Source: Bacteroidia bacterium
Lineage (GTDB): Bacteria; Bacteroidota; Bacteroidia; B-17B0; Aurantibacillaceae
Length of the DNA stretch: 64,000 nucleotides
Direction of reading: 5' to 3'
Assembly: GCA_016787705.1 (NCBI GenBank)
Contig: JAEUTP010000014.1
Coordinates: 1 to 64,000, forward strand
The position numbers were made by a program, and so were the translations under genes. This document shows, one piece after another, positions 32,664 through 43,273 of this stretch. Numbering within the stretch: position 1 is the first letter of the stretch; each line of letters starts with the position of its first letter. A model generated the notes under the pieces. It was given only the letters and a program-made list of their open reading frames with translations. It searched no databases and had not been told where the DNA came from.

Positions 32664-34784
32664 ATGAGCGACTTACGTTATACAAGAAATATTGGGATTG
32701 CTGCCCACATTGACGCCGGTAAAACAACTACTACCGAGCGTATTCTATATTATACTGGTGTAAACCACAAAATTGGTGAGGTGCATGATGGTGCTGCAAC
32801 AATGGATTGGATGGCACAAGAGCAAGAGCGTGGTATTACTATTACTTCGGCTGCAACAACTTGTTTCTGGAACTACCGTGATAATAAATACAAAATTAAC
32901 ATTATTGATACACCGGGCCACGTGGATTTTACCGTTGAGGTAAACCGCTCGTTACGCGTATTGGATGGTTTAGTGTTCTTATTCTCTGCCGTTGATGGTG
33001 TTGAGCCTCAATCTGAGACTAACTGGCGCTTAGCTGATAATTATAATGTTACCCGTTTAGGATTCGTTAATAAAATGGATCGTCAGGGTGCAGATTTCTT
33101 AAATGTTGTAAAACAAACCAGAGAAATTTTAGGTGGTAATGCAGTTCCTTTGCAATTACCAATTGGTGCTGAAGAAACTTTCGTTGGTGTAGTTGATTTG
33201 ATCAACAACCGCGGAATGATTTGGAACGAAGAAGATAAAGGTATGACATATAAAGTTGTTCCTATTCCTGAAGATATGAAGGAAGAAGTAGCTGAGTGGA
33301 GAGAGAAAATGTTGGAAGCTGTTTCTGAATTTGATGATAAAATTATGGAGAAATTCTTCGAGGCTCCTGAAACTATCACTGAAAGAGAAGTATTAGACGC
33401 ATTGCGTAAAGCTTGCGTTGCAAATAAAATTGTACCAATGGTTTGTGGTTCATCTTTCAAAAATAAAGGTGTACAAACCATGTTGGATTTAGTTATGGAG
33501 TTAATGCCTTCACCTCTTGATAAAGAAGTGACTAAAGGTACAAACCCTGATACTGAAGCAGAAGTTACCCGTAAGCCGGATGCTAAAGATCCATTTACAG
33601 CTTTAGCGTTTAAAATTGCAACAGATCCTTTCGTAGGCCGTCTTTGCTTTATCCGCGCTTATAGTGGACGTTTAGATGCAGGTTCTTATGTATTGAACAC
33701 CCGTTCAGGTAACAAAGAGCGTATCTCACGTATCTTCCAAATGCATGCTAACAAACAAAATCCTATCGAATTTTTAGAAGCAGGAGATATTGGAGCGGTA
33801 GTTGGATTTAAGGATATCCGCACTGGTGATACTTTATGTGATGAAAAAAATCCAATTGTATTAGAAGCAATGAATTTCCCTGAGCCGGTGATCGGTATCG
33901 CTATTGAACCTAAAACTCAAGGTGATTTAGATCGTTTAGGTGTGGGCTTAAATAAATTAGCTGAAGAAGATCCTACTTTCCGCGTTAAAACGGATGAAGA
34001 TTCTGGTCAAACCATCATCTCAGGTATGGGTGAACTTCACTTAGAAATTATCGTTGACCGCTTAAAACGTGAGTTTAAAGTTGAGGTTAACCAGGGTGCG
34101 CCTCAAGTAGCGTACAAAGAAGCTATCAACAGTTCAGTTGATCACCGTGAGGTTTACAAAAAGCAATCTGGTGGTCGTGGTAAATTTGCCGATATTAAAT
34201 TTACTATTGGTCCGGTTGATGCTGATTACGATCTTTCGAAAAGTGGTCCGTTACAATTCGTTAATGAAATTACCGGTGGTAACATTCCTCGTGAATTTAT
34301 CCCTGCAGTGGAGAAAGGCTTTAAAAATTCATTAAATAATGGTGTTTTAGCTGGTTACCCGGTGGTAGGTATTAAAGTTGTTTTAAAAGATGGTTCATAC
34401 CACGCGGTTGACTCTGATGCATTATCATTTGAGATCTGCGCCCGTAACGCTTACCGCGAATCATTACCAAAATGTACTCCTGTATTGTTAGAGCCTATTA
34501 TGAAAGTTGAGGTTTTAACTCCGGAGCAAAACATGGGTGATGTTGTAGGTGACTTAAACCGTCGTCGCGGACAAATTGAAGGTATGGATTCTAAAGGTAA
34601 CGCGCAGGTTATCAAAGCAAAAGTTCCACTTTCTGAAATGTTTGGTTACGTAACTCAATTACGTACTTTAACTTCCGGCCGTGCTACTTCAACAATGGAA
34701 TTTAGCCACTATAACGAAGCGCCAAATAATATTGCTGCTGATGTTATTTCAAAAGCAAAAGGTAAAAAAACTGAAAACGCATAA
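32664..34784 (+). CDS. fusA: Elongation factor G
   Basis: A 706-residue translocase GTPase. G motifs: [10 protein letters not shown] (G1), [11 protein letters not shown] (switch I), DTPGHVDF (G3), NKMD (G4). Domains II-V follow with the usual length, ending before a short basic tail. It drives ribosome translocation. tuf does not follow, as is usual in this phylum; rpsJ comes next after 33 bases, linking the str and S10 groups. Confidence 0.98.
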   Translation: MSDLRYTRNIGIAAHIDAGKTTTTERILYYTGVNHKIGEVHDGAATMDWMAQEQERGITITSAATTCFWNYRDNKYKINIIDTPGHVDFTVEVNRSLRVLDGLVFLFSAVDGVEPQSETNWRLADNYNVTRLGFVNKMDRQGADFLNVVKQTREILGGNAVPLQLPIGAEETFVGVVDLINNRGMIWNEEDKGMTYKVVPIPEDMKEEVAEWREKMLEAVSEFDDKIMEKFFEAPETITEREVLDALRKACVANKIVPMVCGSSFKNKGVQTMLDLVMELMPSPLDKEVTKGTNPDTEAEVTRKPDAKDPFTALAFKIATDPFVGRLCFIRAYSGRLDAGSYVLNTRSGNKERISRIFQMHANKQNPIEFLEAGDIGAVVGFKDIRTGDTLCDEKNPIVLEAMNFPEPVIGIAIEPKTQGDLDRLGVGLNKLAEEDPTFRVKTDEDSGQTIISGMGELHLEIIVDRLKREFKVEVNQGAPQVAYKEAINSSVDHREVYKKQSGGRGKFADIKFTIGPVDADYDLSKSGPLQFVNEITGGNIPREFIPAVEKGFKNSLNNGVLAGYPVVGIKVVLKDGSYHAVDSDALSFEICARNAYRESLPKCTPVLLEPIMKVEVLTPEQNMGDVVGDLNRRRGQIEGMDSKGNAQVIKAKVPLSEMFGYVTQLRTLTSGRATSTMEFSHYNEAPNNIAADVISKAKGKKTENA

Positions 34785-34817
34785 TATAACAAACACTAAA
34801 AAATCCGTTCTTTTAAC

Positions 34818-35123
34818 ATGAGCCAAAGAATAAGAATAAAACTAAAATCATACGATTTCAATTTAGTTGATAAATCTGCTGAGAAGATCGTAAAAACTGT
34901 AAAAGCTACAGGTGCAGTGGTTAATGGTCCAATTCCATTACCAACCAACAAACGTATTTTTACAGTCCTAAAATCGCCGCACGTTAACAAAAAAGCGCGT
35001 GATCAATTTCAATTATGTGCATATAAGCGTTTGTTAGACATTTACAGTTCTTCATCAAAAACTGTTGATGCCTTAATGAAACTTGAATTGCCTAGCGGTG
35101 TTGAGGTAGAGATTAAAGTTTAA
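34818..35123 (+). CDS. rpsJ: 30S ribosomal protein S10
   Basis: A 101-residue S10 ([49 protein letters not shown] region). It acts in the 30S head and in NusB-mediated antitermination. The following 72-base AT-rich gap to rplC carries no gene. Confidence 0.98.
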   Translation: MSQRIRIKLKSYDFNLVDKSAEKIVKTVKATGAVVNGPIPLPTNKRIFTVLKSPHVNKKARDQFQLCAYKRLLDIYSSSSKTVDALMKLELPSGVEVEIKV

Positions 35124-35195
35124 TAGGACGCAGGTAATACACTGCAAACCAGTAAATTAAAATAAGTAAATTAAACAAATAAATAAAAACAAAAA

Positions 35196-35819
35196 ATGTC
35201 AGGATTAATTGGTAAAAAAATAGGAATGACGAGCTTCTTCGATGCCAATGGCAAATATTTGCCATGCACAGTTATTGAAGCGGGTCCTTGCGTTGTTACG
35301 CAAGTAAAAACCAATGAAAAAGACGGCTACACTGCTTTACAATTGTCTTTTGATGAGAAGAAAGAAAAACACACATCAGGAGCAATGAAAAAACACTTTG
35401 AATTAGCAAAAACTACTCCAAAGCGTAAAGTTGTAGAATTCCGTCATTTCGAGGAATCAAAGAATTTAGGTGATGTTATCACTGTAGAATTATTCGCAGA
35501 AGGTGATTTTGTGGATGTTGTTGGAACCAGCAAAGGTAAAGGTTTTCAGGGTGTTGTAAAACGTCATGGATTCAGCGGGGTAGGCCACGCAAACAAATCT
35601 CATGGTCAGCACGATAGAGAGAGAGCTCCTGGTTCACTAGGTGCTTCATCAGATCCGTCAAGGGTTATGCCGGGCATGCGTATGGCCGGTAGAATGGGTG
35701 GAAATCGCAAGAAAATCCAAAACCTTGAAATCGTAAAAATTATGCCTGAAAAGAATGTGATCCTTATTAAAGGTTCAGTTCCGGGCGCAAAAGGGTCTTA
35801 TATTTTAATCGAGAAGTAA
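35196..35819 (+). CDS. rplC: 50S ribosomal protein L3
   Basis: A 207-residue L3, full length, with the signature [15 protein letters not shown] and the internal loop [32 protein letters not shown] that reaches toward the peptidyl-transferase centre. It is two bases from rplD. Confidence 0.98.
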   Translation: MSGLIGKKIGMTSFFDANGKYLPCTVIEAGPCVVTQVKTNEKDGYTALQLSFDEKKEKHTSGAMKKHFELAKTTPKRKVVEFRHFEESKNLGDVITVELFAEGDFVDVVGTSKGKGFQGVVKRHGFSGVGHANKSHGQHDRERAPGSLGASSDPSRVMPGMRMAGRMGGNRKKIQNLEIVKIMPEKNVILIKGSVPGAKGSYILIEK

Positions 35820-35821
35820 TC

Positions 35822-36451
35822 ATGCAAGTAGAAATATTAAATATAAGTGGTAAAAAAACAACTAAAAAAGTTGATCTTGTAGATTCAATTTTTGCAGTAG
35901 AGCCAAACGATCATTGTATCTATCTTGATGTTAAGCAATTTTTAGCTAACCAACGTCAAGGTACTCATAAGGCAAAAGAACGTGCTGAGATTGCACGCAC
36001 CACAAAAAAATTAAAGAAACAAAAAGGTACCGGTGGCGCTCGTGCCGGTTCAATGAAATCGCCTGTGTTTGTAGGTGGTGGTCGCGCTTTTGGTCCTCGT
36101 CCGCGTGATTATTCCTTCAAATTAAATAAAAAGGTAAAAACACTAGCACGTGCATCGGCTTTATCATATAAAGCAAAGGATAACGCAATTACTGTTTTAG
36201 AAGACTTCAGTTTTGATGCTCCAAAAACTAAAAATTACGTTGATTTGATGAAAAACCTTAACCTGTCTGATAAAAAGACTTTATTGGTTGTAGGCGATAC
36301 AAATAAAAATGTATATTTGTCATCCCGTAATATTCAGGGTGCAAAGGTTGTAACAGCTTCTGATTTAAATACATATGATATTTTACATGCAGAAACTCTT
36401 ATCCTTGCAGAAGGTTCAATTAAAGTACTTGAAACAATTTTAAATAAGTAA
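35822..36451 (+). CDS. rplD: 50S ribosomal protein L4
   Basis: A 209-residue L4. The exit-tunnel loop [23 protein letters not shown] is clear. In E. coli L4 represses the S10 operon; no such leader can be recognised here. It is one base from rplW. Confidence 0.97.
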   Translation: MQVEILNISGKKTTKKVDLVDSIFAVEPNDHCIYLDVKQFLANQRQGTHKAKERAEIARTTKKLKKQKGTGGARAGSMKSPVFVGGGRAFGPRPRDYSFKLNKKVKTLARASALSYKAKDNAITVLEDFSFDAPKTKNYVDLMKNLNLSDKKTLLVVGDTNKNVYLSSRNIQGAKVVTASDLNTYDILHAETLILAEGSIKVLETILNK

Positions 36452-36452
36452 G

Positions 36453-36743
36453 ATGGAGATTTTAGTAAAGCCGATCATTACGGAAAAAATGACTGCACAA
36501 GCCGAAAAATTAAATCGCTATGGCTTTGTGGTAGCAAAACAGGCTAATAAATTAGAAATAAAAGGTGCCATCGAAAAAATGTATGGTGTTAAAGTTGACA
36601 GTGTTAATACTCAACAATATGTTGGTAAAGTAAAAACACGTAATACTACTCGTGGTATTGCAATTGGTCGCGTTAACCGTTACAAAAAAGCGATCGTAAC
36701 TTTAAAAGATGGCGAAGTAATTGATTTTTACGCAAGTATTTAA
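36453..36743 (+). CDS. rplW: 50S ribosomal protein L23
   Basis: A 96-residue L23 (VKPIITEKMTAQAEKLNRYGFVV). It sits at the tunnel exit and docks trigger factor and SRP. The start lies one base after the rplD stop. Confidence 0.96.
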   Translation: MEILVKPIITEKMTAQAEKLNRYGFVVAKQANKLEIKGAIEKMYGVKVDSVNTQQYVGKVKTRNTTRGIAIGRVNRYKKAIVTLKDGEVIDFYASI

Positions 36744-36762
36744 TTAGCTAAAAGAATTTAAA

Positions 36763-37590
36763 ATGGGATTAAAAAAATATAGACCACTAACTCCAAGTTT
36801 AAGATACACGCTAACAGCGGATTTTAAGGAGATTACTGCAAGCAAGCCTGAGAAGAGCTTAATTGTAAAAACAAATTATTCTTCTGGTGGACGTAATAAC
36901 ACCGGTAAAATGACAATGCGCTATATTGGCGGTGGTCATAAAAAAGTAATTCGTGATATCGATTTTAAGCGTGATAAAGACGGAATTGAAGGAACTGTAA
37001 AAACAATCGAGTACGATCCGAATCGTTCGGCACGTATTGCTCTTGTATTCTACAAAGATGGCGAGAAACGTTATATCATTGCACCGCAAGGTTTAAAAGT
37101 TGATCAAAAGATTATGTCTGGTAAAGATGCTAATCCTGAAGTAGGTAACACATTATTCTTAGCAGATATTCCATTAGGAACTATTATTCATAATATTGAA
37201 TTACGCCCTGGTCAAGGTGCTGTAATGGCCCGCAGCGCGGGTTCTTACGCGCAATTATCAGCACGTGATGGTAAATATGCAATTTTACGTATGCCTTCAG
37301 GTGAGGTACGTATGGTGTTAATTACTTGTAAAGCTACTATTGGATCGGTTTCAAACCCTGATCACAACCAAGAGGTTTATGGTAAAGCAGGCCGCTCTCG
37401 TTGGAAAGGTGTTCGTCCGCGTACACGTCCGGTAGCAATGAACCCTGTAGATCATCCAATGGGTGGTGGTGAAGGTCGTGCTTCTGGTGGACATCCACGT
37501 TCACGTAAAGGTTTACCTGCAAAAGGTTACAAAACCCGTTACAAAGCAAAAGCTTCTAACAAACACATTATCGAAAGAAGAAAAAAATAA
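36763..37590 (+). CDS. rplB: 50S ribosomal protein L2
   Basis: A 275-residue L2 with the conserved catalytic-region motif [23 protein letters not shown] split around His, and a basic C-terminus. It is followed by an unusual 81-base spacer carrying a palindromic unit before rpsS. Confidence 0.98.
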   Translation: MGLKKYRPLTPSLRYTLTADFKEITASKPEKSLIVKTNYSSGGRNNTGKMTMRYIGGGHKKVIRDIDFKRDKDGIEGTVKTIEYDPNRSARIALVFYKDGEKRYIIAPQGLKVDQKIMSGKDANPEVGNTLFLADIPLGTIIHNIELRPGQGAVMARSAGSYAQLSARDGKYAILRMPSGEVRMVLITCKATIGSVSNPDHNQEVYGKAGRSRWKGVRPRTRPVAMNPVDHPMGGGEGRASGGHPRSRKGLPAKGYKTRYKAKASNKHIIERRKK

Positions 37591-37608
37591 TAATTAACGT
37601 TTAATGGC

Positions 37609-37651
37609 TGAACATGGTTGCTGAGCCTGTCGAAGCACCGAGTGAAGTTCA
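37609..37651. repeat. REP-like palindromic unit between rplB and rpsS
   Basis: An outer pair TGAAC/GTTCA encloses GGTTGCT-GAGCCTGTCGA-AGCACC, an imperfect stem-loop. The core CTGAGCCTGTCGAAG is a short palindromic repeat I recall from many bacterial genomes, including Bacteroidota. It sits inside the ribosomal operon, where a hairpin could affect mRNA processing. Confidence 0.6.
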
Positions 37652-37671
37652 AAACAAAAAACCAATAAAAA

Positions 37672-37941
37672 ATGTCAAGATCACTAAAAAAAGGCCCTTT
37701 CATCGATCACAACCTAGAAGGTAAAGTGGAGAAGATGAATGCCAGCGGAAAAAAATCTGCTATCAAGACGTGGGCACGTCGTTCAACAATTCCACCAGAA
37801 TTTGTTGGTCATACATTTGCTGTACACAACGGTGCTAAATTTATCCCGGTTTATGTAACCGAGAATATGGTTGGGCATAAACTAGGAGAGTTTTCGCCAA
37901 CCCGCGTATTTAAAGGCCACGCTGGTCACAATAAAAAATAA
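37672..37941 (+). CDS. rpsS: 30S ribosomal protein S19
   Basis: An 89-residue S19 ([37 protein letters not shown] split over the family core; [15 protein letters not shown]). It lies in the 30S head near the A-site finger. It is eight bases from rplV. Confidence 0.98.
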   Translation: MSRSLKKGPFIDHNLEGKVEKMNASGKKSAIKTWARRSTIPPEFVGHTFAVHNGAKFIPVYVTENMVGHKLGEFSPTRVFKGHAGHNKK

Positions 37942-37949
37942 TTGAAGCC

Positions 37950-38348
37950 ATGGGAAAAAGAAAAAGACTAGTAGCCGAAAAACGCAAAGAAGAAAACAAA
38001 ACAACTTACTTCGCGAAATTAAATAATTGCCCAACCTCTCCACGCAAAATGCGCCAGGTGGCGGATCTTGTTAGAGGTAAAGATGCTTACCTTGCATTGA
38101 ACATTTTAAAGTTCAATACCCGCGAAGCTTCTACACGCTTAGAAAAACTTTTAAAATCAGCTATCGCTAATTACGAATCAAAGACCAACGCTCGTGCAGA
38201 GGAAGGTGTTTTATTTGTAAAAGAAGTGATGGTAGACAGCGCTTTAATGCAAAAACGTTTACGCACAGCGCCTCAAGGCCGTGGATACCGTATCCGCAAG
38301 CGTTCAAATCATGTTACTTTAATTTTAGACACCAAAAATATTAAATAA
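37950..38348 (+). CDS. rplV: 50S ribosomal protein L22
   Basis: A 132-residue L22 with the tunnel-lining hairpin [19 protein letters not shown]. The N-terminus has a ~20-residue basic extension ([20 protein letters not shown]) before the family core. It is three bases from rpsC. Confidence 0.97.
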   Translation: MGKRKRLVAEKRKEENKTTYFAKLNNCPTSPRKMRQVADLVRGKDAYLALNILKFNTREASTRLEKLLKSAIANYESKTNARAEEGVLFVKEVMVDSALMQKRLRTAPQGRGYRIRKRSNHVTLILDTKNIK

Positions 38349-38351
38349 GAA

Positions 38352-39107
38352 ATGGGACAAAAAGTAAATCCAATAGGCTTCAGATTAGGCATCATCAAAG
38401 GATGGGATTCAAACTGGTTTGGTGGTAATAAATATGCCGATAAAATCGTTGAAGATGACACGATCCGTAACTACTTAAAAGCACGTTTAGCTAAAGGTAG
38501 CATTTCTAAAATTGTTATTGAAAGAACTCTAAAATTAATTACAGTTACAATCAATACTGCTCGCCCAGGTATAATTATCGGTAAAGGCGGTAAAGAAGTT
38601 GATAAGTTAAAAGAAGAGTTAAAAAAAATAACTACAAAAGAAATTCAAATAAATATCTTCGAAATTAAACGTCCGGAATTAGATGCTCGTTTAGTAGCAG
38701 ATTCTATAGCTCGTCAAATTGAAGGTCGTATCTCTTTCCGTAGAGCAGCAAAAATGTCAATGGCTTCAACCATGCGTTTAGGTGCAGAAGGAATTAAAAT
38801 TAAAGTATCTGGCCGTTTAGGTGGAGCAGAGATGGCTCGTACCGAAGGTTACAAAGAAGGACGTACACCTTTACATACCTTACGTGCTGATATTGATTAC
38901 GCGGTAGCAGAAGCTCATACTTCTTATGGCCGTATTGGTATTAAAGTTTGGATCTGCCGTGGCGAAATCTTCGGAAAACGCGATCTTTCTCCAAACGCAG
39001 GTTTGGCAAAAGATAAAAAACAAGGTGGAACAGGAAGTGGAAACGACCGTCCAAATGATCGTCCTAAGTTCAACGGTAAAAAAAGAACTAAAAGAGAAGA
39101 AAAATAG
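38352..39107 (+). CDS. rpsC: 30S ribosomal protein S3
   Basis: A 251-residue S3 with the KH motif [20 protein letters not shown] and the C-terminal domain [26 protein letters not shown] split across strands. A low-complexity Gly/Asn/Lys tail of about 30 residues ends it. S3 forms part of the mRNA entry channel. Confidence 0.98.
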   Translation: MGQKVNPIGFRLGIIKGWDSNWFGGNKYADKIVEDDTIRNYLKARLAKGSISKIVIERTLKLITVTINTARPGIIIGKGGKEVDKLKEELKKITTKEIQINIFEIKRPELDARLVADSIARQIEGRISFRRAAKMSMASTMRLGAEGIKIKVSGRLGGAEMARTEGYKEGRTPLHTLRADIDYAVAEAHTSYGRIGIKVWICRGEIFGKRDLSPNAGLAKDKKQGGTGSGNDRPNDRPKFNGKKRTKREEK

Positions 39108-39158
39108 TAATTAGAGCAAAGCTCATTACCATTTAAAAACAAGATAAAATTAGAAATC

Positions 39159-39593
39159 ATGTTACAACCAAAAAGATCAAAATATAGAAAATCTCAAAAG
39201 ATGAAAATCAAAGGTGACGCAAAACGCGGACACGAATTGGCTTTCGGTTCTTTTGGAATTAAAGCAATGGACGAGTGCCGTATGACTGGAAGACAGTTAG
39301 AAGCAGCACGTATTGCAATTACCCGTTTCATGAAACGTGAAGGCCAGGTTTGGATTCGCGTGTTTCCTGATCGCCCGGTTACATCAAAACCTGCAGAGGT
39401 TCGTATGGGTAAAGGTAAAGGTGCTCCTGAATATTGGATGGCACCGGTAAAACGTGGCCGTATTTTGTTTGAAGCTGAAGGTGTACCTTTAGCTGTAGCA
39501 AAAGAAGCTTTACGTTTAGCTGCACAAAAATTACCTATCACTACTAAATTTATTGTACGTAGAGATTACGTTGAAGAAGTGACTGCTAAATAA
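39159..39593 (+). CDS. rplP: 50S ribosomal protein L16
   Basis: A 144-residue L16 ([47 protein letters not shown]). It organises the A-site side of the 50S. A 106-base spacer to rpmC follows, with only a short CCGGA/TCCGG hairpin at 39659-39675. Confidence 0.98.
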   Translation: MLQPKRSKYRKSQKMKIKGDAKRGHELAFGSFGIKAMDECRMTGRQLEAARIAITRFMKREGQVWIRVFPDRPVTSKPAEVRMGKGKGAPEYWMAPVKRGRILFEAEGVPLAVAKEALRLAAQKLPITTKFIVRRDYVEEVTAK

Positions 39594-39699
39594 TTGAATA
39601 ACAAAACATTAAGCAAGTTTTAGTTGAACCGTTACTTTAATTAAAAAATGTTTAAAAGCCGGAATTAAGATCCGGAAAATAAAAACAAAAAGATAAAAA

Positions 39700-39897
39700 A
39701 TGAAAAACAAGGACATATCAGCTTTATCAGATCAAGAACTTATTGAAAAGATAAAAGAAGAAAAAGCAGGATTAAATAAAATGACATTAAATCATGCTAT
39801 TTCACCTGTAGAAAAACCGTCTGTTATCCGCATTAACCGCAGAAACGTGGCGCGTATGTTAACTGTATTAAATCAACGTAACAAAGCATCTAAATAA
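39700..39897 (+). CDS. rpmC: 50S ribosomal protein L29
   Basis: A 65-residue L29 (ISALSDQELIEKIKEEKAGL; INRRNVARMLTVLNQR). The small two-helix protein lies near the tunnel exit. It is nine bases from rpsQ. Confidence 0.95.
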   Translation: MKNKDISALSDQELIEKIKEEKAGLNKMTLNHAISPVEKPSVIRINRRNVARMLTVLNQRNKASK

Positions 39898-39906
39898 CAT
39901 TGCTTC

Positions 39907-40164
39907 ATGGAAGAAAGAAATTTAAGAAAAGAAAAAATTGGTGTTGTAAAAAGTAACAAGATGGATAAGTCTATCGTAGTTGCTGTAATACGTAAAGTAA
40001 AACACCCTAAATACGGAAAGTTCCTTAAAAAAACCAGTACGTTCGTTGCTCATGACGAAAAAAATGAGTGTAACATTGGCGATACTGTAAAAATTGCTGA
40101 AACACGCCCTTTAAGCAAAACTAAGAACTGGCGATTGGTTGAAGTAATGGAAAAAGTTAAATAA
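39907..40164 (+). CDS. rpsQ: 30S ribosomal protein S17
   Basis: An 85-residue S17 with the OB-fold motifs [18 protein letters not shown] and [20 protein letters not shown]. Primary 16S-binding protein. Confidence 0.97.
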   Translation: MEERNLRKEKIGVVKSNKMDKSIVVAVIRKVKHPKYGKFLKKTSTFVAHDEKNECNIGDTVKIAETRPLSKTKNWRLVEVMEKVK

Positions 40165-40195
40165 TTAGTGTTAATCGTAATAAAGAAATTTTAAA

Positions 40196-40564
40196 ATGAT
40201 ACAGAACGAATCAAGATTAACAGTAGCAGATAACAGTGGCGCTAAAGAAGTGTTGGTTATCCGCGTATTGGGTGGAACTAAAAAACGTTACGCTACAATA
40301 GGAGATAAAGTAGTAGTAACCGTAAAACATGCTTTACCAAGCGGTAACGTAAAAAAAGGTACTGTTAGCAAAGCGGTTATTGTAAGAACTAAAAAAGAGA
40401 TCAGCCGTGCTGATGGATCATATATCCGTTTTGATGATAACGCAGTAGTGTTATTAAATACAACTGATGAGATCCGTGGTACACGTATTTTTGGGCCTGT
40501 TGCCCGTGAGTTACGTGATAAACAATTTATGAAAATTATCTCATTGGCACCTGAAGTGCTTTAA
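40196..40564 (+). CDS. rplN: 50S ribosomal protein L14
   Basis: A 122-residue L14 ([36 protein letters not shown]). It contributes to intersubunit bridges and the RsfS site. Typical full length. Confidence 0.98.
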   Translation: MIQNESRLTVADNSGAKEVLVIRVLGGTKKRYATIGDKVVVTVKHALPSGNVKKGTVSKAVIVRTKKEISRADGSYIRFDDNAVVLLNTTDEIRGTRIFGPVARELRDKQFMKIISLAPEVL

Positions 40565-40582
40565 TTAAAAGAAATTTAAGTC

Positions 40583-40900
40583 ATGTCAAAAATAAAATTA
40601 AAAAAAGGCGATACTGTTAAAGTAATTTCTGGCGAAAGCAGAGGTACTTCAGGAAAGATCGTTTCTATTGATGTTAAAAAACAACGCGCAGTTGTTGAAG
40701 GCGTTAATATGATCAGCAAAAGCGAAAAACCAAGCGCTAAGAATACTAACGGTGGTATCGTTAAAAAAGAAGGTTCTATCCATATCTCAAACCTAATGTT
40801 TGTTGAAGGTGGTAAAACCGTTCGTTTAGGTCGTAAACTAAATGAAAAAACTAAAAAATTAGAGCGTATCTCTTCAAAAACTAAGGAGGCAGTTAAATAA
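40583..40900 (+). CDS. rplX: 50S ribosomal protein L24
   Basis: A 105-residue L24 with the KOW motif ([20 protein letters not shown]). Assembly initiator of 50S. Its last codons contain an AAGGAGG that can serve rplE, whose ATG overlaps the stop by one base. Confidence 0.97.
   Translation: MSKIKLKKGDTVKVISGESRGTSGKIVSIDVKKQRAVVEGVNMISKSEKPSAKNTNGGIVKKEGSIHISNLMFVEGGKTVRLGRKLNEKTKKLERISSKTKEAVK
40883..40889 (+). promoter_or_regulatory. Strong Shine-Dalgarno for rplE
   Basis: AAGGAGG ten bases before the rplE ATG, inside the rplX coding end. Canonical Shine-Dalgarno sites are rare in this phylum, so this marks rplE for a different initiation mode. Confidence 0.6.
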
Positions 40901-41469
40901 TGGCAACAACAACCTATCAACCTCGTTTAAAAGGTAAATACAATGATGAAATTGTAGCAGCTTTGCAAAAACAATTTCAATATACATCATCAATGCAGGT
41001 TCCTAAATTGGAAAAGATCTGCTTAAACCAAGGTATTGGCGATGCTGTATCTGATAAAAAGATGATCGAACAAGCTGTAAAAGAAATGACCACTATTACA
41101 GGTCAAAAAGCTGTTCCAACATACTCAACAAAAGATATCTCAAACTTTAAATTACGTAAAGGCGTTGCTATTGGCGTACGTGTTACATTACGTGGCGATA
41201 AAATGTATGAATTCTTAGATCGTTTGATAGCAGCTTCATTACCACGTATCCGTGATTTTAAAGGTATTAATGATAAAGGATTTGATGGCCGTGGTAACTA
41301 CACAATGGGTATTACCGAGCAGATCATTTTCCCTGAGATTGATATTGATAAAGTAAGCAAGATCCAAGGGATGGATATTACGTTTGTAACCAACGCAAAC
41401 ACAGATAAAGAAGCTCACGCTTTACTAACAGAATTTGGTATTCCTTTTAAAAAGAAAGAAAATAAATAA
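40900..41469 (+). CDS. rplE: 50S ribosomal protein L5
   Basis: A 189-residue L5 ([53 protein letters not shown]). It contacts 5S rRNA and the P-site tRNA. One-base overlaps with both rplX and rpsN. Confidence 0.98.
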   Translation: MATTTYQPRLKGKYNDEIVAALQKQFQYTSSMQVPKLEKICLNQGIGDAVSDKKMIEQAVKEMTTITGQKAVPTYSTKDISNFKLRKGVAIGVRVTLRGDKMYEFLDRLIAASLPRIRDFKGINDKGFDGRGNYTMGITEQIIFPEIDIDKVSKIQGMDITFVTNANTDKEAHALLTEFGIPFKKKENK

Positions 41470-41738
41470 TGGCAAAAGAATCGATGAAGGCCCGTGAGGC
41501 CAAACGTAAAAAATTAGTTGATAAATACGCTGCTAAACGCGAAGAACTAAAAAAAGCAGGCGATTGGACAGCTTTACAAAAGCTACCACGTAACTCTTCA
41601 AAAGTACGTATGCGTAACCGTTGTAAATTAACTGGTCGTCCTCGTGGTTACATGCGTACCTTTGGTATCAGCCGTGTTACTTTCCGCGAAATGGTGCTTT
41701 TCGGATTAATTCCAGGATTAACCAAATCGAGCTGGTAG
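41469..41738 (+). CDS. rpsN: 30S ribosomal protein S14, zinc-free form
   Basis: An 89-residue S14 ([33 protein letters not shown]). Only one Cys is present, so it is the longer, zinc-independent type. A 155-base gap with hairpin and promoter signals follows. Confidence 0.97.
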   Translation: MAKESMKAREAKRKKLVDKYAAKREELKKAGDWTALQKLPRNSSKVRMRNRCKLTGRPRGYMRTFGISRVTFREMVLFGLIPGLTKSSW

Positions 41739-41747
41739 TAAGCGTTT

Positions 41748-41779
41748 AAGCCTTTTTTTGCCGATGGGGCAAAAAGCTT
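41748..41779 (+). promoter_or_regulatory. Hairpin between rpsN and rpsH
   Basis: AAGC-C-TTTTTTTGCC pairs with GGGGCAAAAAGCTT around a 3-base loop, with one bulge. It could attenuate read-through from rpsN or protect the mRNA end; no clean T-tract follows. Confidence 0.45.
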
Positions 41780-41789
41780 GAAAATAAAC

Positions 41790-41820
41790 TTGTGAGGTAT
41801 GGTAATTAGTTGTATATTTG
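41790..41820 (+). promoter_or_regulatory. Internal promoter before rpsH
   Basis: TTG (41790-41792), 20 bases, TATATTTG (41813-41820), a close match to the phylum consensus. It lies 74 bases before rpsH and downstream of a hairpin, so the rpsH-onward genes may have their own transcript. Confidence 0.7.
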
Positions 41821-41893
41821 CCCCCTCAAAAAAATAAAATAAATTGTTTAATATAATTATTCTGGCAACGGAATAACATATAAACTTAAAAAA

Positions 41894-42292
41894 ATGACAG
41901 ATACAGTATCAGATTACTTAACGCGTGTTCGTAACGCGATTAAAGCAAACCACCGCATTGTAGAGGTTCCGGCTTCTAACCTTAAAAAAGAGATCACCAA
42001 GATCCTTTTCGAAAAAGGGTACATTTTAAATTACAAATTTGAAAGTACAGAAAATAACCAGGGCGTAATTAAAATTGCGTTAAAATACCATCCTGTAACA
42101 AAACAATCAGCTATCCGTACTTTAGACCGCGTTTCATCACCTGGTTTACGCAAGTATTCTGGCGTTGAAAAAATGCCACGTGTATTAAACGGTTTAGGTA
42201 TTGCCATCATTTCAACTTCTAAAGGTGTTATTACTGATAAAGAAGCTAAGAAAATGAATGTTGGCGGTGAAGTTTTATGTTATATTTCATAA
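41894..42292 (+). CDS. rpsH: 30S ribosomal protein S8
   Basis: A 132-residue S8 (DTVSDYLTRVRNAIKANHR; RVLNGLGIAIISTSKGVITDKEAKK split at the signature). In E. coli S8 controls the spc operon translationally; a similar loop here is not evident. The first gene after the internal promoter. Confidence 0.98.
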   Translation: MTDTVSDYLTRVRNAIKANHRIVEVPASNLKKEITKILFEKGYILNYKFESTENNQGVIKIALKYHPVTKQSAIRTLDRVSSPGLRKYSGVEKMPRVLNGLGIAIISTSKGVITDKEAKKMNVGGEVLCYIS

Positions 42293-42295
42293 TTT

Positions 42296-42303
42296 AAAGG
42301 AGG
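42296..42303 (+). promoter_or_regulatory. Strong Shine-Dalgarno for rplF
   Basis: AAAGGAGG nine bases before the rplF ATG, near-perfect complement to the 16S 3' end and unusual among the genes in this window. Confidence 0.65.
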
Positions 42304-42312
42304 AAAATTAGC

Positions 42313-42867
42313 ATGTCACGTATAGGAAAAGCCCCGATAGAGATACCAAAAGGAGTAGAGGTAAAGATCAGCAACGGTTTAGTAACCGTTAAGGGACCAA
42401 AAGGAGAATTAACTCAAAAAGTAGATATAGATATTACTGTAGTAATTGAAGATGGAAAAGTGTTAGTTACACGTCCAACTGATCAAAAACGCCACAGAGC
42501 ATTACACGGTTTATACCGTTCTTTAATCGCTAACATGGTTAAAGGTGTAAGCGAAGGATATAAAACAGAACAGGAATTAGTAGGTGTGGGTTACCGTGCT
42601 TCTAATAAAGGTCAGATGTTAGAATTATCTTTAGGATACTCACACAACATCAACTTCCAGTTACCTGTTGAAATTAAAGTTACAACATCAGCAGAAAAAG
42701 GTCAAAACCCTAAAATAGTTTTAGAAAGTGCCGACAAACAATTAATAGGATTAGTTGCTGCAAAGATCCGTAGCTTACGTAAACCGGAGCCATACAAAGG
42801 TAAAGGTATTAAATTCGTTGGCGAAGTGTTAAGAAGAAAAGCAGGTAAATCGGCTTCTAAAAAATAA
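42313..42867 (+). CDS. rplF: 50S ribosomal protein L6
   Basis: A 184-residue L6 (MSRIGKAPIEIPKGVEVKIS; the signature KPEPYKGKGIKFVGEVLRRK near the end). It lies close to the factor-binding site. Preceded by a canonical ribosome-binding site. Confidence 0.98.
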   Translation: MSRIGKAPIEIPKGVEVKISNGLVTVKGPKGELTQKVDIDITVVIEDGKVLVTRPTDQKRHRALHGLYRSLIANMVKGVSEGYKTEQELVGVGYRASNKGQMLELSLGYSHNINFQLPVEIKVTTSAEKGQNPKIVLESADKQLIGLVAAKIRSLRKPEPYKGKGIKFVGEVLRRKAGKSASKK

Positions 42868-42904
42868 TTAATATAAAAATTTAATCATCCTAAAAATTGT
42901 AGAG

Positions 42905-43261
42905 ATGGCAGTAAATAAACAAGATAGAAGAACAAAAATAAAATTAAAGCTTCGTAAGAAAATTAAAGGTACTACGGCAGCTCCACGCTTAAGCGTGTAC
43001 CGCAGTAATGCCGAAATATATGCTCAGTTAGTTGACGATCTTGGCGGAAAAACTTTATTAGCTGTTGGTTCAGTTGATAAATCAATTTCTAAATCAAAAG
43101 TTAACAAAATTGAAAAAGCAAAATTAGTAGGTAAGTTAATAGCCGAAAAAGCTGTTGCAACAGGAATTACAGAAGTAGTTTTTGACCGTAACGGATTTTT
43201 GTACCATGGTCGTATTAAATCGTTAGCCGAAGGTGCTCGCGAAGGAGGTTTAAAATTCTAA
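42905..43261 (+). CDS. rplR: 50S ribosomal protein L18
   Basis: A 118-residue L18 ([38 protein letters not shown]). 5S rRNA-binding protein. Twelve bases before rpsE. Confidence 0.97.
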   Translation: MAVNKQDRRTKIKLKLRKKIKGTTAAPRLSVYRSNAEIYAQLVDDLGGKTLLAVGSVDKSISKSKVNKIEKAKLVGKLIAEKAVATGITEVVFDRNGFLYHGRIKSLAEGAREGGLKF

Positions 43262-43273
43262 TAAATAGCAAAG

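Noticed and set aside
31758..36743. Search for tuf between fusA and rpsJ
   Set aside because: Only 33 bases separate the two genes, so tuf is not in this cluster. This is usual for the phylum and not a finding.
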